Shown piece by piece: positions 1 through 8,237 of a stretch of 64,000 bases of DNA (positions are counted from its first letter, which is position 1; every line of letters begins with the position of its first letter). Location of the stretch: the NCBI RefSeq assembly GCF_006439055.1, contig NZ_RCZC01000002.1:1-64000 (forward strand). The letters are read 5' to 3'. Origin of the DNA: Sphingomonas glacialis. Lineage in GTDB: Bacteria > Pseudomonadota > Alphaproteobacteria > Sphingomonadales > Sphingomonadaceae. Below the pieces are notes generated by a model that worked only from the letters and a program-made list of their open reading frames with translations, ran no database searches and was not told the origin of the DNA. The translations under genes were made by a program, and so were the position numbers.

Positions 1-219
1 CCGGACCTCGTACCCCATCGCCTGAAGCTCGCGCGCCCAGTGGTGCGCACCTCCGCACGCTTCCAGCGCCACAATGCACCGCGGCTGCGATACGAAGAAA
101 TTTAGAAGCTTTCCTCGGCTCAGCTTGCGGCTGAAAACCGTTCGCCCGGTGCTATCGGCGCCGTGCGCATGGAAAACGTTCTTGGCGATATCCAACCCGA
201 TTGTGGTAACTTCCGACAC
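1..219 (-). CDS. IS110-family transposase, N-terminal part (cut by window edge)
   Basis: The reverse strand reads as an open frame of 73 codons from a GTG at 217-219 to the left edge. The protein begins VSEVTTIGLDIAKNVFHAHG, the usual start of IS110-family DEDD transposases, whose first catalytic Asp lies in the GLDIAK motif. It continues through IVALEACGGAHHWARELQ, the second conserved block of this family. A GGGAGG ribosome site lies about 7 bases before the GTG. The catalytic C-terminal half is outside the window, so it is unknown whether the element is intact. IS110 elements lack clear terminal repeats and I could not place its end, which probably falls between 220 and 292. Confidence 0.85.
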   Translation of the reverse strand, partial: MSEVTTIGLDIAKNVFHAHGADSTGRTVFSRKLSRGKLLNFFVSQPRCIVALEACGGAHHWARELQAMGYEVR

Positions 220-292
220 GGACGCCTCCCTCAAGTGGTGATCAACACCTCCACTTTGGCACATTGATGCCGTCGGGGGGCGTCCACCCCAT

Positions 293-387
293 CACCAACT
301 ATCGCCGTTCGAGCGCCGGCCGCCCGACCGCCTCGCCCAAATGCCGACCGTCCGCTATCGGGCGGAAAAGCGGACAGGCAGAAATCG
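293..387. repeat. 95-bp direct repeat, copy 1
   Basis: This stretch starts CACCAACTATCGCCGTTCGA and ends GGACAGGCAGAAATCG. It recurs at 792-886 with about 6 mismatches in 95 positions. It contains a short hairpin with GTCCGCT pairing with AGCGGAC. The role is unknown; it may be a dispersed intergenic repeat of this genome. Confidence 0.85.
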
Positions 388-427
388 ACCACTTGCAGTC
401 ATTCAGCAAGCTGCGATGATCAACGGC

Positions 428-790
428 ATGAAGGTCATATTTGCAATTGGTCAGTTTGGCCTGCTGATCCTGAGCGGGTGCAGCTTTCTTGAACCACGAT
501 CCACCTTCCAAATTACGTCCGTCGATCGTTCAGTTAAGTCGGCATCCTTGAAGCTCTGCAAGCAGACGTTCTCGTTGACTCACGTGGATAGCCGTTGGCA
601 AACAACCATCCATGTGCCCGGAGACTGTGATGGTGGCGTCGCCACTATTATGAACGATGGCAGGATCGTCTTCTGTCCCATCGGCTATGTAACCGGCGGG
701 GATGGCAGCAACTGGCAGTTCACCATCAAGGGTGATGTTTGCCGACCTCTCGTAACCTATGGCGATGCCAGTTCTGGGAACGGCAGCTAG
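428..790 (+). CDS. small putative lipoprotein
   Basis: This frame encodes 120 residues beginning MKVIFAIGQFGLLILSGCSF, a typical bacterial lipoprotein signal with lipobox LSGC, so the mature protein should start at Cys18. The rest has four Cys that could form disulfides (in KLCKQ, GDCDG, VFCPI and DVCRP) and no family I recognise. An in-frame ATG at 416 is an alternative start; neither has a good ribosome site. The gene lies exactly between two copies of a 95-bp repeat, which suggests it moved or was duplicated together with that repeat. Function unknown. Confidence 0.6.
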   Translation: MKVIFAIGQFGLLILSGCSFLEPRSTFQITSVDRSVKSASLKLCKQTFSLTHVDSRWQTTIHVPGDCDGGVATIMNDGRIVFCPIGYVTGGDGSNWQFTIKGDVCRPLVTYGDASSGNGS

Positions 791-791
791 C

Positions 792-886
792 CACCAACTA
801 TCGCCGTTCGAGCGCCGCCAGCGCGACCGCCTCGCCCGATTGCCGACCGTCCGCTATCGAGCGGAAAAGCGGACAGGCAGAAATCG
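792..886. repeat. 95-bp direct repeat, copy 2
   Basis: Second copy of the repeat at 293-387, offset by 499 bp and about 94 percent identical by eye. It starts just after the stop of the lipoprotein gene and ends 14 bp before the stop of the next, opposite-strand gene. A third, truncated copy (about the first 19 bases, 18 matching) begins at 1307. Confidence 0.85.
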
Positions 887-900
887 CCCAAAAGCGGAAG

Positions 901-1260
901 TTAGAAAACGATCAACGAACCGGTTTCATCGTAGATTTCGCCGCATTCATACAGTTCATTGTTGCTATAAATGCGTAGTAGATCACCTTGGTCGAATGCG
1001 AGGGTTAGGCGAAATTCTTCGACGAGAACGAGGCGTATTTTCTGACCCAGCAGGTGGTGGATAAAGAGGGGCGCAAGTTTGTCGGCATCGGTGTTGTGAC
1101 GATGTGCCGTTCCCTGTCTATCAACATGCTCCAGATAACTGCCAACATCGATTTTCAAGGTGTCGAATGCAAAGTGGAATTGATGGGGTTTAAGACAAAT
1201 GTCATCCAACTCCTTCCCTACGAGGAACTGTAACTCAGTGACGGGCGGGAAAGGAAACAT
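901..1260 (-). CDS. DUF6188-like small protein
   Basis: The frame encodes 119 residues from an ATG at 1258-1260 preceded by a GGAAG site. The N-terminus (ELQFLVGKELDDICL) and the C-terminal block (LLGQKIRLVLVEEFRLTLAF, then DGDLLRI-like and YECGEI) follow the pattern I know for DUF6188-type proteins, which are small beta-rich proteins often discussed as immunity-like. No toxin gene is adjacent. It sits between repeat copies 2 and 3, as the lipoprotein sits between copies 1 and 2. Family assignment is from pattern memory only. Confidence 0.6.
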   Translation of the reverse strand: MFPFPPVTELQFLVGKELDDICLKPHQFHFAFDTLKIDVGSYLEHVDRQGTAHRHNTDADKLAPLFIHHLLGQKIRLVLVEEFRLTLAFDQGDLLRIYSNNELYECGEIYDETGSLIVF

Positions 1261-1306
1261 CGCTTCCAGTCGCAAATTTTCGATTGGATCGCAACGTCTG
1301 CTCTCC

Positions 1307-1325
1307 ACCAATAATCGCCGTTCAG
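1307..1325. repeat. truncated third copy of the 95-bp repeat
   Basis: CACCAATAATCGCCGTTCAG repeats the first 19 bases of the 95-bp repeat with one mismatch, then diverges. It lies about 40 bp before the left end of the IS701-like element. Confidence 0.45.
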
Positions 1326-1367
1326 CCCTTGCCTCCGCAGACCCCATTTTATGGGTTCACGACCTAG

Positions 1368-2798
1368 CACTACTTTGGCAGGTTGAAGGAACCAGCTTGA
1401 ATCGTCGTTGATTCCCATTTGTCAGTGTAGGCTGGCGGACTTACGACGATGGCGGTGGACGAGAGCTGGCGGACCGATCTGGAGCAATGGCTGGCGCCGT
1501 TTCTGGCAGGGCTGTCGCATCCGGCACGGCGCAAGATGTGCCCGCAGTACATCGCCGGTTTGATAGGTCCCGGAGATCGCAAGAGCGTGCAGCCGATGGC
1601 TGCGCGGGGTGGCGAGGCCGGCTACGATCAGCTTCATCATTTCGTCGCAGCGGGAATATGGGACAGCGCTCCGCTCGAAGCTGCACTGCTGAATGAGGCC
1701 GACCGGCTGGTAGGGGGCACCGGCGCCTTTCTCGTCATCGATGACACGGCGATGCCGAAGAAGGGCCGTCACTCGGTCGGCGTAGCGCCGCAATATGCCT
1801 CGTCGCTGGGCAAGAACGCGAACTGCCAGACGCTGGTTTCGGTGACGCTTGCATCGCGTGAGGTGCCGGTGATGGTCGGCCTTCGCTTGTTTCTGCCAGA
1901 AAGCTGGACCTCCAATCCGGAGCGCATGGCAAAGGCGAAGGTGCCTGCCGACCGACAGGTCGCCCTGACCAAGCCGGAGATCGCCATCGAAGAGATCGAC
2001 AGGGTCAGGATGGCAGGCGTGCGTTTCGGCTGCGTTCTGGCAGATGCGGGATACGGCATGAGCGCTCCATTCCGCCAGGCGCTGAGTGAGCGAGGTCTCT
2101 CCTGGGCTGTCGGCATCCCTTATCGCCAGAAGGTCTATGCTGCCGATGTCGCCATGATTTTTCCGGTCTCGGGCCACGGTCGCCCGCGGCAACACCACAT
2201 CCCCGACAGCCAGTCCGTGGCCGCCGAGACGCTGCTGGCCGAGCAGCCCTGGAGATCGGTCAGTTGGCGACGGGGTACGAAGGGACGGCTGACCGCGCGC
2301 TTTGCGGCGTTACGCGTTCGCGTCGCCGATGGTCCAACCCAGCGTATCCGCGACATGGGCAACCAACATCTGCCCGGCGAGGAAGTCTGGCTGGTTGGGG
2401 AGCACCGCTCGACCGGCGAGCGGAAATACTATCTCTCGAACCTGCCACCCGACACGCCGATCAAGACGCTTGCCGGCGCCATCAAGGCGCGGTGGATCTG
2501 CGAGCAGGCGCACCAGCAGCTTAAGGAAGAACTCGGCCTCGACCACTTCGAGGGTCGATCATGGACAGGGCTGCACCGACACGCACTGATGACGATGATC
2601 GCCTATGCCTTCCTTCAGTCCCGCCGCCTCACCGCCGCGGGACGGAAAAAAAAGAGTCGGGGGACCTCCGCCGCAGCCGACTATGCCCGCCGTTCGGCAG
2701 GCGATCCTCAACATCTTCGCTAGGCCTCCGCCGAGGCGCTGCCCGCATTGCCAAGCGCCACTGGATCCACCCTCGACACACAATCTGCCAAAGTAGTG
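1368..2798 (+). mobile_element. IS701-family insertion sequence, complete
   Basis: The element is bounded by terminal inverted repeats beginning CACTACTTTGGCAG (1368-1381 on the left, reverse complement at 2785-2798 on the right). The match extends to about 17 of 18 bases when the next four positions are included. Directly outside lie identical 4-bp duplications CTAG at 1364-1367 and 2799-2802, the target duplication expected for the IS701 family. The 1431-bp length and the single transposase frame fit a complete copy that transposed into a CTAG site. Confidence 0.92.
1449..2723 (+). CDS. IS701-family DDE transposase
   Basis: The 424-residue protein has the DDE arrangement of IS701-family transposases. 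The first Asp is in FLVIDDTAMPKKG (about residue 98), the second in VLADAGYG (about 200), and the Glu in the C-terminal LKEELGLDHFEGRSW (about 360). The ATG at 1449 lies 81 bp inside the left terminal repeat, and the stop is 75 bp from the right one. The frame has no interruption, so the element could still be active. Confidence 0.93.
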   Translation: MAVDESWRTDLEQWLAPFLAGLSHPARRKMCPQYIAGLIGPGDRKSVQPMAARGGEAGYDQLHHFVAAGIWDSAPLEAALLNEADRLVGGTGAFLVIDDTAMPKKGRHSVGVAPQYASSLGKNANCQTLVSVTLASREVPVMVGLRLFLPESWTSNPERMAKAKVPADRQVALTKPEIAIEEIDRVRMAGVRFGCVLADAGYGMSAPFRQALSERGLSWAVGIPYRQKVYAADVAMIFPVSGHGRPRQHHIPDSQSVAAETLLAEQPWRSVSWRRGTKGRLTARFAALRVRVADGPTQRIRDMGNQHLPGEEVWLVGEHRSTGERKYYLSNLPPDTPIKTLAGAIKARWICEQAHQQLKEELGLDHFEGRSWTGLHRHALMTMIAYAFLQSRRLTAAGRKKKSRGTSAAADYARRSAGDPQHLR

Positions 2799-2843
2799 CT
2801 AGCCTCACGATACCGTTGGCATGCGCGCACCCAATAACGGGAC

Positions 2844-2877
2844 GAACCCTCCGACGTGCGATAGCACGGGAGGGTTC
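2844..2877 (-). terminator. hairpin downstream of the adhesin gene
   Basis: GAACCCTCC at 2844-2852 pairs with GGAGGGTTC at 2869-2877. An inner CGTGC/GCACG pair and a GATA loop make an almost continuous stem. It lies 55 bp after the stop of the reverse-strand adhesin gene. There is no long T run in the transcript, so termination is likely but not certain. Confidence 0.6.
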
Positions 2878-2931
2878 GCTGTCGGGGCGTCCTTTACGCC
2901 GGCGGCGGGGGCGCCGCCCGCGAGGTTCGGA

Positions 2932-5900
2932 TCAGAAGCCGAAGCCGACGCCCGCCGCGCCGCCGCCCTTGCCGCGGGTGTTGATCACCGCGCCGGCCTT
3001 GATCACCACCTTGCCGTCGGGGCTAGCCTTGGACACGCCGATCGCGAAGCCCTGTTCGCCGCCCCAGGTGCTGACGCCGCCGCCGACCATGCCCATGCCG
3101 GGGCCATAGGCTTGCGGGATCGTCGCCAGCGCCATCGCCGCCGCGGTGCCGCCATTGGCGTCGCGGCGCAGGCTGCGCAGGTCGAAGCCGACCTGGTTGA
3201 GCCGGGCGTCGGTATAGGCGTTGGCCGCACCGAGCGTCTGGTTCATGCCGCTGGTCAGCTGCGCGAGATTGACCGCATCGCTCGGCATCGTGCCGGCCGC
3301 GACATTGGTGATCTGCCGCGCTGTCGTGGCGTTGCCGACCGAGACGCTGTTGGCCCGATCCGCCACTGAACCGTTGCCCAGCGCCACGCTGTTGGTGCCG
3401 TTCGCGGTCGCCGCCGTCCCGAGCGCGACGGCATTGGCGCCTGACGACACCGCGCCACCACCCGCCGCGATCGCATTGGCGCCGCTCGCGACGGGGGTCG
3501 CGTTGCCCCCAGTGTTGTTTACCTGGAAGAAGCCGGCAGTGCCGTTCTGCAGCCGGGTGATGTTGGTCGTGTTGGTGGCGATGTTGGTGGTGTTGGCGGC
3601 GACCTGCTGCCCGACCGCATTGAGCTGCGCGCCGTTGACCGCGTCGGTCGAGGTCGCGTTGACCGCGCCTGCGCTCACATTGGTCAGCCGCGTGCCCGCA
3701 GTGCCGGCCAGGGTGATCGTATCGCGGGCGCTGCCGGCCGCCCCGTCATAGGTGACCGCCCGGTCGGTCGCCGTGGCGATCGCATCGACACGGCTGTTGA
3801 CGGTGCTGATGCTCGCGCCGAGGCCCGAGAGCGCGCTGCCGACATTGGTGTATGTGGTCGTCGTCGTGGCGCCGCCGGCGCCGACCGTGGCGACCTGATA
3901 GCTCGGCGCGGTGACGCTGCCATCGGCATTGACGCTCGATCCACCGCCCAGGCTGCTGGCGACGCTGCCGCCGAGGTTGGTCACCCGCGTATCGACCGCC
4001 GCGACGGCCTGGTTGGTGGCGTTGAGCTGCGCGCCGTTGACCGCATCGCTCGAGGTCGTGGTGAGCGCACCCGCCGCGACGTTGGTCACGGTCGTGCCCG
4101 TCGCGCCGCCAAGCGCGAGCGTGCCCTTGGTCGCGTCGCTATAGCGCACCGCCAGGGGATCGGCGGTGCCGTTGGCGATGTTGGTGGTCAGGTTGGTGAT
4201 CGCCGAGGTGTTCGCCCCGACCTGCTGGTTGGTCGCGAACAGCTGCGCGCCGTTGACGGCATCGCTCGACGTCGCGCCGAGCGCGCCCGCACCGACATTG
4301 GTGATCACCGTCGGCGCCCCGCCGCGCGCGGCGTTGAAGGCGTTGAGCCCGGCGTCGAACAGCAAGGCATTTCCTTGCAAGCTCGAGACGGTGGTGCCGA
4401 GATTGGTGATGTTGGTGGCGTTGGTCGTCACCGCGCCGTTGGTGGTGAAGAGCTGTGCGCCGGTGACCGCGTCGCTCGAGCCGGCGCTGAGCGCTGCCGG
4501 CGCGACATTGGTGATCGTCGTCGGCGCCCCGCCGCGGTTTGCGTCGAAGGCGTTGATGCCGACGTTGAACAGCAAGGCGTTGCCCGACAGCCCGGTGACC
4601 GTCGTTCCGAGATTGGTGATGTTGGTCGCGTTGGTCGTCACCGCGCCGTTGGTGGCGAAGAGTTGCGCGCCGTTGACGGCATCACTCGAGGTGCCGTTGA
4701 GCGCGCCGGCCGCGAGGTTGGTCACGGTCGTTCCGGTCACGCCACCGAGCGCGAGGGTGGCCCTGGTCGCGTCGGCATAGCGCACCGCCAGCGGATCGGC
4801 CGTACCGTTGCCGATATTGGTGCTGAGATTGGCGATCGCGGTCGTGTTGACGCCGACCTGGGTATTGGTCGCGAACAGCTGTCCGCCATTGACCGCGTCG
4901 GTCGAGGTCGCCGTCAGCGCTGCCGGCGCGACGTTGGTGATCACCGTGGGAACACCCCCGCGCGCCGCGTTGAAGGCGTTGAGCCCGGTATCGAACAGCA
5001 GCGCATTCGCCTGCAGCCCGGTCACCGTCGTGCCGAGATTGGTGATGTTCGTGGCATTGGTCGTCACGGCACCATTGGTGGTGAAGAGCTGCGCGCCGGT
5101 GACCGCGTCGCTTGAGGTCGCGCTGAGCGCCGCGGGGGCGACGTTTGTGATCGTCGTCGGCGCCCCGCCGCGGGTTGCGTCGAAGGCGTTGATCCCGGCA
5201 TTGAACAGCAGTGCATTGCCCGACAGACCGCCCACGGTGGTGCTAAGATTGGTGATGTTGGTGGCGTTGGTCGTCACCGCGCCGTTGGTGGCGAAGAGTT
5301 GTGCACCGTTGACGGCATCGGTCGAGGCGGCGCTGAGCGTGCCGGGGGCGACGTTGGTGACCAGCGTGCCGGTCGCGCCGCCGAGCGCGAGCGTGCCCTT
5401 TGTCGCATCGGCATAGCGCACCGCCAGCGGATCGGCGGTGCCGTTGGCGATGTTGGTGGTGAGGGTGGTGATCGCCGTGGTGTTGGTCCCGACCTGCGCG
5501 TTGGTCGCGAACAGCTGCGCGCCGTTGACCGCGTCGGTCGAAACCGCGGTGAGCGCCGCCGGCGCGACGTTCGTGATCGTCGATGGCGCGCCGCCGCGTG
5601 TCGCGTCGAAGGCATTGAGCGCGGGATTGAACAGCAGCGCATTAGCCTGCAGCCCCGTCACCGTCGTACCGATATTGGAGACGGTGGTGCCGAGATTGGT
5701 GATGTCGGTCGCGTTGGTCGTCACCGCGCCGTTGGTCGCGAACAATTGCGCGCCGTTGACCGCGTCGCTCGAGGTCGCGCTGAGCGTGGCCGGTGCGACA
5801 TCGGTAATGCGCGTGGCAGCACCACCGCGCAGCGCGCTATAGGCGCCGAGCCCGGCATCGAAGGTCAGCGCATCGACCGGCGTCAGGCCGACTGTTGCGG

Positions 5901-6768
5901 CCTTCAACTGGGCGACGTTGACCGCGTCGGTGTCCTCCGAGCCGCCGGAAAGGCCGGTCAGGCGACGGTTGCCGATATTGACCTCGGCTGCCGCGGTCCC
6001 GCCGACGAGATAGGCGGTGTTGCCGAGCGTGGCACCGCTTGCGAGGGAATTCTGGCCGAGCGCGACGCTGCCGAGCGTGCCCGGGGCGGTCACCCGCGCA
6101 CCGGCGCCGAGTGCGACCGCGCCGAACGATCCGGCGGCCGTGTTCGCGGCGTCACCGAAGGCGATCGCATTCGCTTCCGCGGCGCTCGCCACCAGGCCCG
6201 CGCTGCCCAGGCCGCTGATGCGGTTGCCGCCGATCGCGAGCCCCGCCGGGGTCCTGAGCGTATAGCCGTCGGCTTGCGAAACGCATTGCGGCGTGGTGGC
6301 GAGGTTGACCGCATTGCCATTGATATCGAGCACGCCCAGCGCGATCGGCGCGCCGGCCGCGGCATTGGTCAATGCGGTGCTCAGGTTCAGATTGACCGTC
6401 CCGAAGGTGAGCGCACCGAGCGTCGTCTCGACAGGGGCGAGCACGGGGGCGAGGATGTTGCCAGCGATGCCGGTGACGACCGATCTCGGCAGGCTGACGC
6501 CCGAGCAGACACCCACCACCGATTCCTGTGCCTGGGCGCGCGCGCTGAACATCGTCGCAAGGATGATCGCGCCGGTCGAAGCCATCGCGCGAAGCGCAAG
6601 GCGACGGTTAGCACTTGGTTGCTTATGGTAATCTCTTGGTTCGCACCTGGCCTCTGGCTGTAGAGGGACAATACTTTTGCAGCCATTATAGATCGATGCA
6701 CTTGTAATGCTAACTCGACCGATAGTCTGAGCCGCTTGTGAGGAAAACTGAGAGTACTCGTTACACAT
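2932..6768 (-). CDS. YadA-type trimeric autotransporter adhesin
   Basis: The 1278-residue surface protein has the trimeric autotransporter plan. There is a long N-terminal extension with a signal peptide at about residues 55-80 (hydrophobic ASTGAIILATMFSARAQA). A head region with AIAFGDAA and VALG motifs follows, then a neck (DAVNVAQL). A long stalk repeats DAVNGAQLFATN-type necks, a second short head lies near the C-terminus (ANAIAAGGG, NAVALGTAA), and a YadA anchor starts at about AYTDARLNQV and ends in GVGFGF with terminal Phe. The ATG at 6768 is chosen because GAGGAG lies 8 bases upstream; an in-frame ATG at 6819 is possible. Stalk DNA repeats with a 636-bp (212-codon) period. It likely mediates attachment to surfaces or other cells; the ligand is unknown. 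Confidence 0.9.
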   Translation of the reverse strand: MCNEYSQFSSQAAQTIGRVSITSASIYNGCKSIVPLQPEARCEPRDYHKQPSANRRLALRAMASTGAIILATMFSARAQAQESVVGVCSGVSLPRSVVTGIAGNILAPVLAPVETTLGALTFGTVNLNLSTALTNAAAGAPIALGVLDINGNAVNLATTPQCVSQADGYTLRTPAGLAIGGNRISGLGSAGLVASAAEANAIAFGDAANTAAGSFGAVALGAGARVTAPGTLGSVALGQNSLASGATLGNTAYLVGGTAAAEVNIGNRRLTGLSGGSEDTDAVNVAQLKAATVGLTPVDALTFDAGLGAYSALRGGAATRITDVAPATLSATSSDAVNGAQLFATNGAVTTNATDITNLGTTVSNIGTTVTGLQANALLFNPALNAFDATRGGAPSTITNVAPAALTAVSTDAVNGAQLFATNAQVGTNTTAITTLTTNIANGTADPLAVRYADATKGTLALGGATGTLVTNVAPGTLSAASTDAVNGAQLFATNGAVTTNATNITNLSTTVGGLSGNALLFNAGINAFDATRGGAPTTITNVAPAALSATSSDAVTGAQLFTTNGAVTTNATNITNLGTTVTGLQANALLFDTGLNAFNAARGGVPTVITNVAPAALTATSTDAVNGGQLFATNTQVGVNTTAIANLSTNIGNGTADPLAVRYADATRATLALGGVTGTTVTNLAAGALNGTSSDAVNGAQLFATNGAVTTNATNITNLGTTVTGLSGNALLFNVGINAFDANRGGAPTTITNVAPAALSAGSSDAVTGAQLFTTNGAVTTNATNITNLGTTVSSLQGNALLFDAGLNAFNAARGGAPTVITNVGAGALGATSSDAVNGAQLFATNQQVGANTSAITNLTTNIANGTADPLAVRYSDATKGTLALGGATGTTVTNVAAGALTTTSSDAVNGAQLNATNQAVAAVDTRVTNLGGSVASSLGGGSSVNADGSVTAPSYQVATVGAGGATTTTTYTNVGSALSGLGASISTVNSRVDAIATATDRAVTYDGAAGSARDTITLAGTAGTRLTNVSAGAVNATSTDAVNGAQLNAVGQQVAANTTNIATNTTNITRLQNGTAGFFQVNNTGGNATPVASGANAIAAGGGAVSSGANAVALGTAATANGTNSVALGNGSVADRANSVSVGNATTARQITNVAAGTMPSDAVNLAQLTSGMNQTLGAANAYTDARLNQVGFDLRSLRRDANGGTAAAMALATIPQAYGPGMGMVGGGVSTWGGEQGFAIGVSKASPDGKVVIKAGAVINTRGKGGGAAGVGFGF
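3990..5900 (-). repeat. 636-bp period tandem repeat inside the adhesin stalk
   Basis: The sequence coding for NGTADPLAVRYADATK recurs with its ATCGGC landmark at 4159, 4795 and 5431, that is exactly 636 bp apart (212 codons). Each unit holds three neck modules (ATN, TTN and ATN types), so shorter partial repeats are nested inside. The copies differ at scattered third positions, so they are not brand-new duplications. Confidence 0.8.
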
Positions 6769-7370
6769 GTCATCTGCTCCTCGTGACGAGCTGAAAACAT
6801 GAGGAGCGATTGATACCAAAAACCTAACAAGATCTACTTGTGAAATTAACCTTTGATGTCTGTTTTGACTCGGTGATTGGAACGAGAAGATGGCGTCGCT
6901 TCTTTTGCCATATCTTGGAAAAAGAGCGCTTCTGAGCGTCGTGAGGTGATGTCGTGGCGGGTATTCGCCTTATTTACAAATCAGTTACATGACATTTCCT
7001 CATCCCTTTGGGTCGTCTGTGATCGACGAATCCACCAGAATTCCCGCAATTCGGCGACTTCCGACGGGCCGGAAAAGCGCTGAGCCGCCAAGTGGATATG
7101 CAGTGTCGCGCTAAACGGAGCGAACGCCATTTCGATTCTTTTCGACCAAAGTCGAATGTATTGTCGAAGATAAGTAAGGCGGTTCCGACAGTCTCGCGTC
7201 GTCCTTGCCCGCAGCAGCGATGCATCTCGGCGCTGATGGGCACAAAGGGTGCCTGTTTCGACCTACGACCGTGCGGTCGGCCGCGTCGGAGGGGCTTGCG
7301 CAGGCTATCGCCGCTGCAGTCGCTCCCGCCTTATGGTGCGTCGAGCTCGAAGCCTTGCGCGCGCCGGCCT
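6769..7370. other. intergenic region upstream of the adhesin, no gene seen
   Basis: About 600 bp without a convincing coding frame. The part next to the adhesin (6790-6990) is clearly more AT-rich than the neighbouring genes and should hold its promoter, but I could not assign -35 and -10 boxes with confidence. Confidence 0.5.
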
Positions 7371-7970
7371 TCAGAGGTTCGCGATGAACCAAAGGACAAA
7401 AGCAGCCACCCCCGCGAGCGCCATTGCAAGTCCGATGCGAACGGCGAGCGAATCTCTCGGCGCAGCCTCATTCGGCCAGGGGAGCCTCAGCGCTCGCAAC
7501 GGCGCGACGAACGCGGCGCTCGCGCCCACCACGCGACACCAGTCCAGCGTCAGCCAACGGCCGGTCATGGCGACCGATTCCGCATCGGTGATCGTGTCCT
7601 TCGGCGACCCGATACCGTGATAGTAGAGCGCAGCGTTCATCGGCCAGAATGCCACCACCGTCAGGACCAGCAGCGCGAGAATGCCGACCGAGGGAAGGCA
7701 CAGCAGCCAGCGGTACCGCCACGGCGTCCTCCAGCCGGCAACAAGTGCGCCGAAACCCGCGACGAGCATCAGCGCGGAGAAAGGAATGAAGAACGCTCCG
7801 GTGTCGACAGGCCAGGCTTTGCCGTAGGGCATCATCGCTAACGAAGCAGGCGGATGAGCCCCCCAAGCACCGGCGAGCACTAGAAGGTCGAAAAGCTTGG
7901 CGCCGAGCAGCGGTCCGCCGACCAGCGTCGCCAGCCATAGAAAGCTCCGGCAGACGCGTTCTCTCGTCAT
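7371..7970 (-). CDS. DUF1772-like integral membrane protein
   Basis: The 199-residue protein has about five hydrophobic segments: near residues 10-30, 60-80, 92-112, 143-160 and 178-195. The block ending FWPMNAALY and the later WLTLDWCRVVGASAAFVAPL resemble the DUF1772/anthrone-oxygenase-like membrane family, in which a conserved W..L.W.R. segment precedes the last helices. It is monocistronic and starts at an ATG with GAGG nearby. Function unknown; the family name is a pattern-based guess. Confidence 0.6.
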   Translation of the reverse strand: MTRERVCRSFLWLATLVGGPLLGAKLFDLLVLAGAWGAHPPASLAMMPYGKAWPVDTGAFFIPFSALMLVAGFGALVAGWRTPWRYRWLLCLPSVGILALLVLTVVAFWPMNAALYYHGIGSPKDTITDAESVAMTGRWLTLDWCRVVGASAAFVAPLRALRLPWPNEAAPRDSLAVRIGLAMALAGVAAFVLWFIANL

Positions 7971-8237
7971 CTACAGCCTCGCCAATTCTGTGCCGACCGA
8001 TTGTGGTGTTCGGCAAATCCTTCAGATCATGACCGAAAATCGAGATTCCCGCAAACGCGCCCTTCGCCGTTCAGTTTACGGCTTCTTCCACGCGCCGACA
8101 GGCTGCAAATGATCCGAGCGACCGCTCGGCATTCGCACAACCGAATCCTTTGGGTGGCTCTGAAACGCGCCGTAGGGCTCGAATCGGCATCGATTTCGGC
8201 CGGGATGCGCTGATGCTTGCGCTCCGAGGTCGCGCCC

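Noticed and set aside
293..1330. Integron cassette array with attC sites
   Set aside because: No GTTRRRY/RYYYAAC core pairs were found at the repeat boundaries and no integron integrase is present; kept only as an unexplained repeat array.
3000..5900. CRISPR-like regular repeats
   Set aside because: The repeat units are hundreds of bases long, coding and in frame with the adhesin; no short repeat/spacer pattern.
4375..6663. Long plus-strand frames (246 and 454 codons) opposite the adhesin gene
   Set aside because: They are Arg/Gly/Ala-rich shadows of the repetitive reverse-strand gene, mirror its period and lack any domain pattern.
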